Made by a program: the position numbers and the translations under genes. Of a stretch of DNA of 64,000 nt, positions 10,389 to 21,021 are shown piece by piece. How positions within the stretch are numbered: the stretch's first letter is position 1; every line of letters begins with the position of its first letter. The stretch is taken from assembly GCA_022264855.1 (NCBI GenBank), contig JABYQU010000004.1, positions 806,001 through 870,000 on the forward strand. Reading direction: 5' to 3'. The stretch is from Lenzites betulinus (taxonomy: Eukaryota > Basidiomycota > Agaricomycetes > Polyporales > Polyporaceae). The notes beneath the pieces were generated by a model that saw only the letters and a program-made list of their open reading frames with translations, did no database searches and had not been told where the DNA came from.

Positions 10389-10724
10389 GTAGCTAAAAAC
10401 GCCTGGCAGCGACGAGGAGAAAGGTTCAGCTTCTCTCCAGAGAGCGAAGGTGGTCCCGCGCGAGGGACGAACAAAGGCTTACCTGGCAGCGACGAGGAGA
10501 AAGGTTAAGGGGCTTTCTCCCGCTGCCGGGCAAGAGTCCTCTGCGCGGCACAAATCGCCGGGACGGCGCCCAGAAAGGAAAACCGGGCGCGGCTCGCTGC
10601 CGGTGGCGCGAGACGTTGGAGGGGCCGGCACCTGGGAAGGGCGTCCAGGCGCGGTTCGCTGCCGCGTGCGGCGCGAGGCGGCTGCCCCTCCAATTCGACT
10701 TGTGTAAACGTACTTTAAACTCGA
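10389..10724 (-). repeat. Split direct repeat A1 (outer 5' end of Ngaro element)
   Basis: 336 bp identical to A2 at 5585-5920. Identity starts at gtagct and ends at tcga; beyond 10724 the host sequence (ttaagtgc) replaces the cga that begins B1. It lies at the element's 5' end and presumably holds the promoter, since the Gag ATG follows within 36 bp. Confidence 0.92.
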
Positions 10725-11467
10725 TTAAGTGCACGAGGCTATTGACCGCCTGAGTACAGATCATGGGGCGTCCGATGCGCGTAGCCGACGCATCTGTTGG
10801 AACTAGACGCGGCCTATAGTGTGCAGCATCGAGATTAATGGCAAGGCCGACGGGCGTGGCGCAAACCGGGCGAGAAAGCGACCTGCACGACGAGCGCCGG
10901 GTGGTGTGTGGTCGAGGGGTGATTCTGATGCAGTCAGGCGGTGAAGGGGTCAGGGGAGATGCGAACGGGTGGACGGAGGAGATCAGAGGCGTTGGGAGGG
11001 GCACGCGGCAGACACGAGGCTCCCAAACGGGGAGGCGAGAACAATAAGAGGGCAGAGAGGCGCTGGCAACGCGCGCGGCCGGAGATGCAATCGTCGAGCG
11101 TCGGAGCGCCAAACCACAGCCAGCATCCGCGCTCCTTGTCGCTCTCGTCGTTGCCCGCGTTGCGAGGGACGCAACATCGCCGCGCAGACGTCGCTATAAA
11201 TCACTGCTCGGCGTGCGCGAGCACCTGCATCCTTCCCGCTTCCTGTCCGCGGGTATATCTTCGTTCGGACACCTCCCGTTTTTTGTTTCTTGCCGTGCGG
11301 AAGCGCGCCCTTCCATATTCATCCGTTTATCCTTGGCCAATTTGGCCCGAGTCGAAACAATTGTCCATAGGAGCCCTTCCTAGTCCGCCCCACCCCCGGC
11401 TCTGGGCTGCTAAATCAGGTGTCCCCCTCGCTCCTCCCCGCCGACATACCCCAGCCTTGCCCAAAAC
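10725..11467. other. Host intergenic region and promoter of BTB-like gene
   Basis: No coding frame supported. The last 250 bp become pyrimidine-rich (runs of cccc, cttcctgtcc) and contain tataaat at about 11194, a plausible core promoter for the gene starting at 11468. Confidence 0.45.
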
Positions 11468-12740
11468 ATGTCTCTGGCAGACAATAATGCGCCCGTCCCC
11501 GCACCTATAAGCCTTTCCTCTTGCGCTCGTCCTCCCCCGTTTGCCCGGTCCTCTGGTGCATTGACCCTCCCCTATCCTTCTTTGGCGCCCCGCCGTGCAA
11601 TGCACCCCCTCCCCTTCCTTCCCCGCCCATTCCCGCCCCCCGCTCTCGCAGGTGTTCCCCTCGAGTACATCGTCGACCAGCTCCGCCGCCTCGCCCCCCA
11701 CTACTGGAGCAGGCCCGAGACCTCCGACTGCACTATCGGTAAGCGTCCCGCCCTCCGATGCGCACGCTCCGAGCCTGACTGCGTTCCGCAGTTGTTTCTT
11801 TGGATTCGGACATGGCTGCAAAGCCGCACGGTCCCATCGTCGACTGCGACGCGTTCGGCAGGATGGGCATCAGCTCCACTCTGAGCTCGGAGTCTTTCGG
11901 GCTGGAGGACGGTCCCGCGCCGCCACCAACATCTGCCCGGAAGCCTGTACGCCCGCGACGCATGATCATGAAGGTCAGTGCGCTCGGCGGTCGTGCGCGT
12001 GTGCTCTAACTGACGTCGCCTTGCAGCTTCACATGGACTACCTGTGCGCGCAGTCTTCCCTCGTGCGAGGTCTCCTTAGCGGCGCGTCGGCATTCGACTT
12101 GGAAGCGGACGCCCCAAAGTCCAGCCACGACACCCCGTCTCTCTCGCGCCAGTCGTCCGCGTCTTCGCTGCGAGTCCCCTGCGTGCTCCCCTCGTCAACA
12201 TGCACACACCCCGTCGTCCACCTCCCCGTCCCCGACCCGGCCTCGTTCCACCATCTCGTGCACTATATCTACTTCGGCTCGACGTCCTTCATCGAGGACG
12301 CGCTCGAGAATGGCGAGCTGAGCTGGGAGGGGCTCGCGCGGAACGTCGAGTTCCTGCAGATGGGCTCCGACATCAAGCTCTTCCTCGGCCGCTACTGGCG
12401 CCGCGCGCACACGTGCTACGACTACAGCGGCAGCGGCAGCGAGAGCGAGCGCGACTACGACTCCGACTACGACAGCGACAGCGACGAGGACGAGTACATG
12501 AGCGACGAGGACGACTCCACGCTCGCGGACCCCGACGAGGACGGCATGTGCCTCGCCGACGAGGAGGACGCGGATAGCATCAGCATCCTCAAGGCGAAGA
12601 CGCACGCTCGCGCGCAAGATCCCCCCCGCGGGCGACAGCGCGCGACGCGCCGGCTGGGCCACTCGACGTCCGATCCTGTGATCAGCCACCGTGCGTCGGA
12701 AGCCGGGCCCTCCACCGCGCGTCGGAACCTCAGCAAGTAG
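11468..12740 (+). CDS. BTB/POZ-like protein with acidic tail
   Basis: Starts MSLADNNAPVPAPIS; a probable first intron ends just before VPLEYIVDQLRRLAPHYWSR. The second intron joins SDCTI to VVSLDSDMAAKPHGPIVDCD in phase, and the third follows RPRRMIMK and resumes LHMDYLCAQSSLVRGLLSGA. The blocks LVRGLLSG, FHHLVHYIYFGSTSFIEDAL and WEGLARNVEFLQMGSDIKLF resemble a BTB/POZ fold (central helix pair and W..L..A..L segment), with a Ser-rich insert (SRQSSASSLRV). The tail is very acidic (DYDSDYDSDSDEDEYMSDED) and ends basic (RHSTSDP-type, ARRNLSK). BTB proteins act as dimer or adaptor modules; the Whi2-like growth-regulator group is one candidate. The function is not certain. Confidence 0.75.
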
Positions 12741-15387
12741 CAAGTGAACGACCCGCCACGCTTCTGCCTTCCCCGCCGTCGACGACGTCACCATACTCCG
12801 GGTATTCCCCACCTAATACCGTTTCGGCACCTCTCGCAAGCACCCGACTCACGCTTTCGACTTCTACGCCCTAATCTTATTGTAATTTCTATATCGACGG
12901 GAACGCATGGCGTATGTATGTCTACCCGAACGTGAGTCGCCCCCCCTCCCCCGCTCCCGTACCCGCGCCGGATACTGACGTCGCTCATCCGCAGGTATCT
13001 TTTCCCAGCTCTCCCCTGTGCTCTCCGACCACTGTATCGCTCACCTGCACGCCCTCCCACTCGCTCGCGCCGACACTCCTTCGTCTTACACGGCCCTACA
13101 CGTACCCCTGCCGGCCGCCGAGCCCGCGCCCTAGTCCCTTCCCTCCCTCTTTTTGCGCGCGCCCCGCGCACCCGAACACAGACACAACTGTACCACCAGA
13201 CGCCTTCACCATAATCCCCCGCGCGGGGGGCGGGCCCTTGATAGCCCGCTGCCCGCGTCGTAATGTGGCGCCGCGGGCCCATGCCCATGAGGCGGGCGCC
13301 GCGCGCGCCACCGTACGCGCTAGCACACCCCGGACACCGGATAGCTGGGAGGTTCAGGTTCGAGGGCAGCGGCGTGTGCTGGTGATGCTGCCGCGCGCAA
13401 GGAGGAGGCGACGGAAGGCTGCCGAGTTGTTGGGAGGAGCCGCGGACCCAGTATCCCCTACCTATCCTACATCAGTGCTAGGCAAAACATCCGAACACTC
13501 GTTGAACTTGCTTCTCGTGAACTCTGAGTCTCGGGTCCGCTCGCGCGCGCGCGGCGAGCTCGTGCATCGTGCACGGCGCACAACTGAACACCAGGTGAGC
13601 GTTCGGCGTCCGTCTGCGTCCTATTAGGTGCCCGGGCATCGTCATCGGATCCTGCCCGCGCGCGCCCACACCGCCGGGAGGCACATCAGCACCCTGTTCA
13701 GTTCTGTTGTGCCCCGGGCCCGTCTCGCAGTCTGCGCGCGCACGGCGCATCCGCAACGAGGCGGGCTAAAGCGCATGCGCACCGTGCCGGTATGTCCGCG
13801 CGCGATCGCGCGGTCTTATTGTCTCGCTGCGCGGCCTGCGCCCGAGGTCTCGTTTGGGGGGTCCGGGTCCGGTCTGAGTTGGAGGTCTTGTCTTCGCGCG
13901 CACGCTAGTCCGCGTCGGGCCGGGCCCGGGTTTTAGGTGCGTCTGTAGCGTCTGTTCGAACTTCGGTGTGGCGATTAGTGCGAGCACTGGCACGCTGGGG
14001 GGATCTGTATTCTGGACGAGATGCGTGCGCGCCGCTGGGTGTGCTGAGATTGCTGCGCGCGCCGCCGGGGCTCATCGACATCTCGATGCGCCTGGCGCGC
14101 GCGCTGGTGGTGGATTTGGGGTGTTTCAACCGTGGACATGTGCGCATGGCTGGGCGGCGCCCATGAGCACCTACTGCGATGGCGCCGCCAGCGACCAGCA
14201 CTTTGACGCATGTTTGTGTAACAGGTACGTGTGGAGTGGGCTTGGTCAAACCGCTCCTGGATGGTCGTGCTTCTTGAGGAGCAGGTGCTGGCCATTGTCC
14301 AAACCAACGCTGGCAAACTTGAAGGACAAGAGACATTGCTGAGGTACGGTCGAGGGCCCATAGGCTTGATTTGACGCGCCGGCTGCCAGAGTTCTGCTAA
14401 CTTCGTCTCCTCAGCTTCTAGGTGAAGCTTACGAATCCATGGACCATGGTACGGTACACACCCAGACGGTGCCGATCGAGCAGACCTGCTGCACCTCAGG
14501 AGATCCAAGACGTCCCTATGCCACAGACCAATCTGTCGGACGATTACCGCTCACTCAACCTGAATTAAGATCAACACACTACGATTCCAAAATCTCACTC
14601 ACCTTCAAGCCACGACGAACCAGCCTGGGTGCGCGGAGGTCGAACGCGAGATGTGGCGCGGGATGCGGGATCTAAGGTGAGACGCGTCTTGTTTTCCGGT
14701 GTCCAGATCTCAGAGCCTGCGCCACAAACACGCCGGATGACTAGGATGACCGGAGTCTGTGCGCGCACGGTCGGGTTCTGCGAGCACTTCTCGTTGAACA
14801 AGACCTCTGCAAGGCTGCTAGTGCATTATTAGCTCAAATTAAGGTCGGCGCGGATGCATCCCATGCCGGCCTGCAGCTGGATTGGGGTGCGGCACTAGTC
14901 ACTACTAGAAGTTCAAGTTAGCACAGCGCGTGCACGAGTCAATGAACATCGTACATAGCTTGACGCCGCCGGGTGGCAGATCCCTGAGGCCTGAGATCCG
15001 CGAAGGCGCGCTCCTTATTGTGTGGGGCGGAGCCGCGCAGATCAGGCGCAAAGGACTTATTGTCAAAGTACATACGCGGGGGGAGCGGGCCGCGGCGGAG
15101 TGGCGGGCGAAACATACTCAGGGATGAACACACCAAGGGGACATGCCTCATGGTCTGCAAGATGGAAGCGTACTGGCATCCTCTAGATTAATGAGATGAG
15201 GGGCAGGTGAGAGATGTACAACACTAGTTGGAGATATGGGGTACTCGGAGGCTGGAGCATCTACACGCGGCGAGCTTTTCTACATGATAAAAAAAATTTA
15301 CGGATACAGCATCATGCGACGGGGGAATGAGAAAGAATACAGCTGGGTATGGGGCGTGAGGTCGTAAAGAGTACCGCTCGCGGCGCA
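12741..15387. other. Gene-poor GC-rich stretch
   Basis: 2.6 kb without a supported gene. A 237-codon plus-strand frame at 12914-13627 is made of pyrimidine-rich then purine-rich DNA, and its composition (Pro/Ser, then Arg) tracks the base skew rather than a protein. 13540-14340 is rich in cgcgcg. Overlapping frames on both strands around 13900-14500 show no motif. Confidence 0.45.
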
Positions 15388-16504
15388 TTAGAGTGTGGGA
15401 GGAATGCTGCTGCCACGTTCCACAACCACAGAAGGTGAGGGTTGGGGCCGTGGCGGAAGGTGGTTCTTGTGCGCGGAGGGCTTTTTCTTCGTTATGAGCT
15501 CATGCCACTGGAGACGAGCGGACGGCTTCTTTAGCGAGATGCCAGGCAGCTTGGACTGCTCCGGGAACCGGATGCGGTGCCGTATGTCAGCCTCGTCCGG
15601 TACAGGCTTTGCGACGCGCGGAGCCTAGAAGCCAACGCGAATGAGCATTGGCGCACGCAATGAGTGTATATGGAGACGTACCGTCGCGACCCGGGTCTCG
15701 ATTCGTTCCCAGTCAATCGAGGCCATGAAACGATGGTTCCGAAGCTCGCGGTTGATGAGGGAACCGTTTCGACCCTCGGGAACCTCACTTGCACCGATGC
15801 GGTGGGGAAGGGAGAGATGGAGCATTCGCGAGAGAAGGTCCCGGAAGTCTTCATCAATGTAGAGGTGTTCTGGCCACTCAAGAGGAGCGCCCTCATGTTT
15901 CTGCGCCAGTTCAGTCATGCTGTCGGTTTCGAAGGGCTAATATTCACAATCAGCATGCGACGTCAGATTTGAGCACCTATTTCCCCAAGAGAAGCAGGCG
16001 TACCACAGCTTGAGTTTTCATCTCAAATAAAGCAACGGCGGCCGACCACCAGTCCGTCGCCACCCTTTTCTCCACGGTGTCCAAGGGTTCCGCGGAAAGA
16101 AGCTCTGGGCTCATGTACTCCAGCGTGCCCGTCCGGTTCCACTTGTGATTGCCATGCAAAGGTTGGGCGAGCCCGAAATCGGTGAGGAGGAGGTACCCGT
16201 CCGCGCCAAGCACAAGGTTCTCGGGCTTCACGTCGCAATGTACGACGCCGTGCGTGTGCAGGAACTCCAAAGCAAGAATGATGTTGGAGAAGTAGAACTT
16301 GATCTCGCATTCGTTGAAACGCCTGCGCTGCAGTTGCGCCAGAAGCGACTGGAAGGGCCCGAACTCCACAGCCAGATAGATGTTCCTCTGGTCGATATGA
16401 GTGTCGATGAGGCCGGCAATGAAGGGGTTCCAAGGTAAGGCGGCGAGATGGCGCCGTTCAGCATTCCTCCGGTTAGCTGCATTATCCCTCTGTCCCCGGT
16501 CGTT
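15388..16504 (-). pseudogene. AGC-like Ser/Thr protein kinase lacking its N-lobe
   Basis: Three exons join in phase: 16504-16004, 15936-15682 and 15624-15388, 330 codons plus stop. Visible parts: helix C to strand 5 (RRNAERRHLAALPWNPFIAG, IYLAVEFGPFQSLL), catalytic loop GVVHCDVKPENLVL, magnesium loop YLLLTDFGLAQP, MSPELL in place of APE, and ATDWWSAAVALFEM, typical of AGC kinases. The C-lobe ends FRDLLSRMLHLSLPHRIGAS, then HRFMASIDWERIE, a basic/proline tail and PPTL. The catalytic Asp is present, but HRD reads HCD. The glycine loop and the VAIK lysine are absent: upstream of 16504 come only an acceptor-like site and the A-rich 3' end of the LINE. The gene is therefore probably truncated; a distant first exon beyond the LINE remains possible. 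Confidence 0.8.
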
Positions 16505-17061
16505 CTGGTGTCCATGTTAACAAGCAGCGACTTTTTCTTTGAATCCTCGTTTATTGCCCTCGAGGGCCGAGCCCTATGGTAGGCAATACAGCGCGGGTGA
16601 CTACGGGAGAGAGCCGAGGGATCGACAGGCATACGTAGGGGGGGGGTGGGGGGTGCGACGGCCGAGGCCGCCGCGGGCACAGTAGTATGGTAGGAGTATA
16701 AGTTAGACGACCGGGAGCAATAGAAAGAGTGGTTTAACAGACAGGGAAGAGGGGGAAGGGAAGGGGGCCACATGCTGGTCGCACCGCGCCGGCCAGTATA
16801 CGGCAGGGAACCGGGTTCTAAACCTGCCCGTGCTTTGCAACAGCGCTGGCGCTGCCGGGCTATGAGCCTCTTGCCACGGGAGGGGTACGGTAGCCGGGCA
16901 GACACCCGGCACCGTCAGAACTCCCCCGGCCCCAACGCGGAGATTATGCTCCCAGCATGCCCATATACGTACAAAGTAGACGACACGAAACGAAGGCGGG
17001 GAGAGAGGAGACGGAGAGGGGGAGAGCGGGGGCGAGAGGGTCGAAGAAGGCGTCCAGGTCG

Positions 17062-20000
17062 TCAGGCGTCGCCGCCGTCGTCGTCGCTGTCGGGGTAGCC
17101 AGAGCGCGGGCCAATGAGGGCGCCGACCGCTGAACGCAGCCTTCCTGTGGCGTTGATGTAGCTGAACAGCATGCGGAGGGAGGCCTTCGCGTTGAGGAGG
17201 GCGGAGAGTGTGCGACCGGAGAAGCCGAGCGGCGCGAAGTGGACGGCGCGATGTAGCGAGTACGTTGGGCATACGAGGAGGAAGTGCTGCACCGTTTCGG
17301 GCGCTTCGCCGCACGTCGGACAAGTCGCGCTAGGCGCCTTCCCTATACGTTCCATGTACGCCTGCAGCGGAACATGATTAGTGCGGAATTGCATGAGAAG
17401 ATTGGCGTGCCGTCGGGGGAGGTCAGCGATGAGCGCCCCGTATTTCTTGGAGGGCAGGGCGCCGTCGATCTCTGCCATACGAACACCGCGCCGCGACGTC
17501 CGCCACCGGACCCCCGCACGCCGATCGAGCTCGTGCTGGAAGTTTTGTCGGGCGCGCGATGCGCTGAGTGGGAGCGGCTTGCGTAATGACGTTGGGAGCA
17601 GGTGCTTGGCGGATGATGTCTCATGTGCCGCTTCCTTTGCCGCTACATCTGCTGCTTCATTCCCCGGGACGTCCGAGTGGCCCGGGACCCAACGCAGCGT
17701 GAGGCGAAGGCGGGGGCGCGCCGCTTTGAGGTCTCGTACAGCTGCGTGAAAGATGTCAGTGAGATAACGCCCTGCCCCGGGAGAACGTAGCGTGGTGGCT
17801 CGAATTGCCGCTGTGTTGTCGAGTCCGATGGATGCGCGTCGCGTGCACAAAATTGCTCGCCGCAGGAGCTCCATGCCGAGGATCGTGGCAACGATCTCCG
17901 CCTCATACACCGTATGCCGTGTGGACGGTCCGAGGTAGAGTTGGAGGACCTCGGGTTCCTCCTGGCCCGGCGCGTAGAGCAGCGCCGCGGCACCGACACC
18001 CCCATCCACGTCCGAGCCGTCCGTGTAGACACGGAACGCGCCGTCGAGCGCCCACTGAGCGTCGTCTTCCACTGCCTCCTCCCGGTCCGCGAGGACGTGC
18101 GTGCGATGACGCGGCGTCCAGCGCGGGTGCAGGCGCACCGGCCGAATGCGCTCCGTGTCACGATAGGCCAGCCACCTGCGATAAGCATCCAGGAGCTCGT
18201 GCAAGGAAGACCGATGGGCCTTGACCAGCTTGCGGCCCGCACGGCGAACGTGGGGCGCCAGTGGGTGCGTCTTCGGGAGCGTACACAGCCGGACTGCCGC
18301 CCGGTGGCAGATCTTGTCCACCAGCAGATCGAAGGGTAGCAGGCGGGCGTGTGCCTCGAGCGTGTCGGTTGGCGCCGTGCGGAGGGCGCCCGTCATGGCG
18401 AGTAACGCCTGCCGCTGAATCTGTGCGAGCCGCCGGATGTTCCCCGCCGACCCGTGCTTGCGAGTGTGGCCGGCGAGTTTTCGTATCGGGGTGAGGAAGG
18501 TGTCAGCGGCATAGAGCATACTCGGGACAACAACAGAGAGATAGAGACGGCGCACGATGGGGAGCGTGAGCCCGTTCCGCGCCTTCGCCAGCCGCCGGAT
18601 TTGGGACACCAGTTGGCTGCCTCTCGCATACGCCGAGGCGACGTGTTGCTTGAACTTGAGGGCCTGATCAACGAGAACCCCGAGGAAGCGATGGTGATCA
18701 GTCGGCTGGATGACCGTGCCGTCCGAGAGCGTGAGTTGCGGGCCAAGCCCAATCCGCTTCGGCTGCGCCTTGCAGTTGATGAGGCCGAACTTGTCGAGGG
18801 AGAACGCGGAGTTGTGTGCCCTGGACCAGTCTTGCGCACCGCCGTCCCGCTCCATGAACCGCCGCACTTTGTCATGACAGGCCCCGAACGTCTTGCCCGT
18901 GACCACGAGGGCCACGTCGTCCATCGAGCCCACCGCGTGCTCGCCGTGCTTTGTGTCTGCGCTGTCGATGAGATCAGAGTTGTAGAAGGCATAGAGGATG
19001 ACTGAAAGCGGGCAGCCCTGGTCGATGCCGCTGGCGATATCAAAAAGCTCTGACGAAAAATCGTCGAAATGGATCCGAGTCTTCCGCCCCGAAAGCTTCA
19101 CCCGTAGCCAGTCGACGTATTGAACTGGCACGCCCCGCATGCGCAAGTTGTGATACAAACGCTCCGGAGAGGCGGCTGGGAACGCCGACTTGATGTCCAG
19201 GAACACGACCGAGGCGACGTGACTCCGCCGCCAGGCGTCTTTGACAGTTTTGGTGACGAGGTGAATGGAGTCGGTCGTCGTCCGCCCCGCACGCCCGCCG
19301 AATTGCAGGTCTGCGAGCATGGCCTTCTGTTCTGCCTCATACACCAAAACGTCAGCGACACAACGAGATAGAATTTTTGACATGCAGTCGAGGAGCGCGA
19401 TGGGCCGCCAGGCCTTGGCAACCGTGTAGTCCTCCTTGCCCGGCTTTTGCAGCACCACCGTGTCGGAGATCTTCCAACGCTCCGGGTAGTATTGAAGGGT
19501 GAATGTTGCCCTGAAGAGTGAGCCCAAAATGGGTGTCAGCGTGTCTGCGCAATGCTTGTATACCTCATTTGGGACAGCGTCAGGTCCCGGGGCTTTGAAC
19601 GCCCTGAGCACCTTGATGGCGCGGCGTACTTGCGTGTCCGTGATTGGCTTGAAGTCATAGAGCGGTTGCGGGTAGGGTCCTGTGGGGATGACAGCAGCAC
19701 TAGGCGGTAGGAAGAATGTGCGATGAAACTCAGCGCCTTTGTCCTCGTTCGTGTTCAGCACACGCTCCTGGCCACCCGCTCCGGGTACCCGAATTGGCGG
19801 GATCCGCGCTCGGCCGCCGTCAGTTGCTCCGCGCTTGAGGAAGCGGTTGGCGTCCCAGATCGTCTTGCCATCTATGGAGTCAATCCACGCTTTCCAAAAG
19901 TCGTTCTTGGCCGCTGTGATGTTGTCAGCATAGATATTACGATAGCGTCTGTACTCAGCGTGCGCCGGGTGAGCGGGCGTGGCTCGGTGTCTAAAGGCGA

Positions 20001-21021
20001 TCCGCCCGAGGCGCTCCTTTTCTGTGCGCATCTTGGCGAGCTCCGCGGACCACCAGCGTTTGGCGTACGGGGTGTCCGCCGTCTCCGGAACGTGATCCGC
20101 AATTGTAGCCTGGAGGTCGTCCATGAGGCTGTTCAGCACACGGTCGAAGCGCGCCTGCGTGTTGATGTTGGTGGGGTAGTGCCGGGCCTCCACCCTCTCT
20201 GCCAGCGCCTGCCCGAACGCTGCCCAGTCGACCCGGCGGAAGTCCTTGCGGGGGCGGCGCACTGCCGCCGCTGTTGGCATGTCGAAGATTGTCTGGATGG
20301 GAAAGTGATCAGTTTTGGTCGGACGTTTATCGTGCAATACCGTGCAGGTCCGCAGGCATTCCAGGATGGCGGCCGTGCAGAAAACGTTGTCGGGGCGGGT
20401 GTAGTTCTTCGTACGGGAGGCTTCAAGTGTCGGGATGCCCGGCGGCAATGCCATTGATAGATCATGACGGTCGAGGATTGTGATCAGGCGTTCTGCCCGC
20501 CGTAGGTTCTCCGACGTGAAGAGGTGGAGGTTAGTGGGGTCATCCCAGGCGGGGTGGTGGCGATTGAAATCGCCGAGCCAAACCAAATGCTGCGGCTCCT
20601 CTGCCCCTCCAGGAATGGCATTGAGCACCGCCCGTGAGGCCGCATGCAAAGCCGTGTCGTGCTCCCCGTCGACGTAGAGATTGAAAACATGGACGGTTGC
20701 GTCCTTGGTGCGGATGGATATAGCGGTGACGTCGGGGTGCTGGGTGGCGATGGCGCTCCACGAGTCGATCGAGAGCTTCTTGTTGACGAGGGTGACGGCT
20801 CGCGACCGTCCCGCCCCCTCCTTGCGGTGTGTGGTCGGATAGATGACGTGCCAGTGGGAGGTGCTGGAGGTGAGGTTGAGGAAGGTCAGATAGGGCTCTT
20901 GCAACGCTAGAATATCATAGTCAGCAACGAATCGATCATTGACGAGATCTAACTGGGCGCTCCCAGATTTATTGAGATTTTGCTGCCAGATGCGTAGGGT
21001 GTTGTGGGTCGTAGGATTCAT
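17062..21021 (-). CDS. LINE ORF2: endonuclease, reverse transcriptase, RNase H
   Basis: 1319 aa, uninterrupted. Residues about 1-240 are an AP-type endonuclease (IWQQNLNKSG, ILALQEPYLTF with catalytic Glu, VWLGDFNRHHPAW, TKTDHFPI with the C-terminal Asp-His). About 450-760 are the RT: GPDAVPNEVYKHC, WRPIALLDCMSKILSR, FGGRAGRTTTDSI, VVFLDIKSAFPA (motif A), GIDQGCPLSVILYAFYN (motif B) and VGSMDDVALVV (motif C). About 1000-1140 are RNase H (FRVYTDGSDVDGG, EIVATILGMELL, GLDNTAAIRA, WVPGHSDVPGNEAADVAAKE). The C-terminus has a CCHC-type finger (CPTCGEAPETVQHFLLVC). It would nick DNA and copy its own RNA by target-primed reverse transcription. The start overlaps the ORF1 stop as ATGA. Confidence 0.95.
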   Translation of the reverse strand: MNPTTHNTLRIWQQNLNKSGSAQLDLVNDRFVADYDILALQEPYLTFLNLTSSTSHWHVIYPTTHRKEGAGRSRAVTLVNKKLSIDSWSAIATQHPDVTAISIRTKDATVHVFNLYVDGEHDTALHAASRAVLNAIPGGAEEPQHLVWLGDFNRHHPAWDDPTNLHLFTSENLRRAERLITILDRHDLSMALPPGIPTLEASRTKNYTRPDNVFCTAAILECLRTCTVLHDKRPTKTDHFPIQTIFDMPTAAAVRRPRKDFRRVDWAAFGQALAERVEARHYPTNINTQARFDRVLNSLMDDLQATIADHVPETADTPYAKRWWSAELAKMRTEKERLGRIAFRHRATPAHPAHAEYRRYRNIYADNITAAKNDFWKAWIDSIDGKTIWDANRFLKRGATDGGRARIPPIRVPGAGGQERVLNTNEDKGAEFHRTFFLPPSAAVIPTGPYPQPLYDFKPITDTQVRRAIKVLRAFKAPGPDAVPNEVYKHCADTLTPILGSLFRATFTLQYYPERWKISDTVVLQKPGKEDYTVAKAWRPIALLDCMSKILSRCVADVLVYEAEQKAMLADLQFGGRAGRTTTDSIHLVTKTVKDAWRRSHVASVVFLDIKSAFPAASPERLYHNLRMRGVPVQYVDWLRVKLSGRKTRIHFDDFSSELFDIASGIDQGCPLSVILYAFYNSDLIDSADTKHGEHAVGSMDDVALVVTGKTFGACHDKVRRFMERDGGAQDWSRAHNSAFSLDKFGLINCKAQPKRIGLGPQLTLSDGTVIQPTDHHRFLGVLVDQALKFKQHVASAYARGSQLVSQIRRLAKARNGLTLPIVRRLYLSVVVPSMLYAADTFLTPIRKLAGHTRKHGSAGNIRRLAQIQRQALLAMTGALRTAPTDTLEAHARLLPFDLLVDKICHRAAVRLCTLPKTHPLAPHVRRAGRKLVKAHRSSLHELLDAYRRWLAYRDTERIRPVRLHPRWTPRHRTHVLADREEAVEDDAQWALDGAFRVYTDGSDVDGGVGAAALLYAPGQEEPEVLQLYLGPSTRHTVYEAEIVATILGMELLRRAILCTRRASIGLDNTAAIRATTLRSPGAGRYLTDIFHAAVRDLKAARPRLRLTLRWVPGHSDVPGNEAADVAAKEAAHETSSAKHLLPTSLRKPLPLSASRARQNFQHELDRRAGVRWRTSRRGVRMAEIDGALPSKKYGALIADLPRRHANLLMQFRTNHVPLQAYMERIGKAPSATCPTCGEAPETVQHFLLVCPTYSLHRAVHFAPLGFSGRTLSALLNAKASLRMLFSYINATGRLRSAVGALIGPRSGYPDSDDDGGDA

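Larger units (their letters stand above)
5368..10724 (-). mobile_element. Ngaro-type tyrosine-recombinase (DIRS-order) retrotransposon, near full length
   Basis: A 5357-bp retroelement read on the minus strand. In its own orientation it has repeat A1 (10724-10389), Gag, RT-RNase H, tyrosine recombinase, then B1 (6066-5921), A2 (5920-5585) and B2 (5513-5368). The A copies (336 bp) and the B copies (146 bp) are direct repeats and looked identical base by base. This A1-ORFs-B1-A2-B2 'split direct repeat' layout, a recombinase in place of an integrase, and no visible methyltransferase domain match Ngaro-like elements, which are known from basidiomycetes. Such elements insert by recombination and leave no target duplication; none is seen (host sequence gacata on one side, ttaagtg on the other). 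The RT-RNase H frame carries an apparent one-base loss. Confidence 0.9.

Noticed and set aside
12914..13627. 237-codon plus-strand open frame
   Set aside because: Amino-acid make-up follows pyrimidine then purine skew of the DNA (Pro/Ser then Arg), with no motif and no homologous-looking block.
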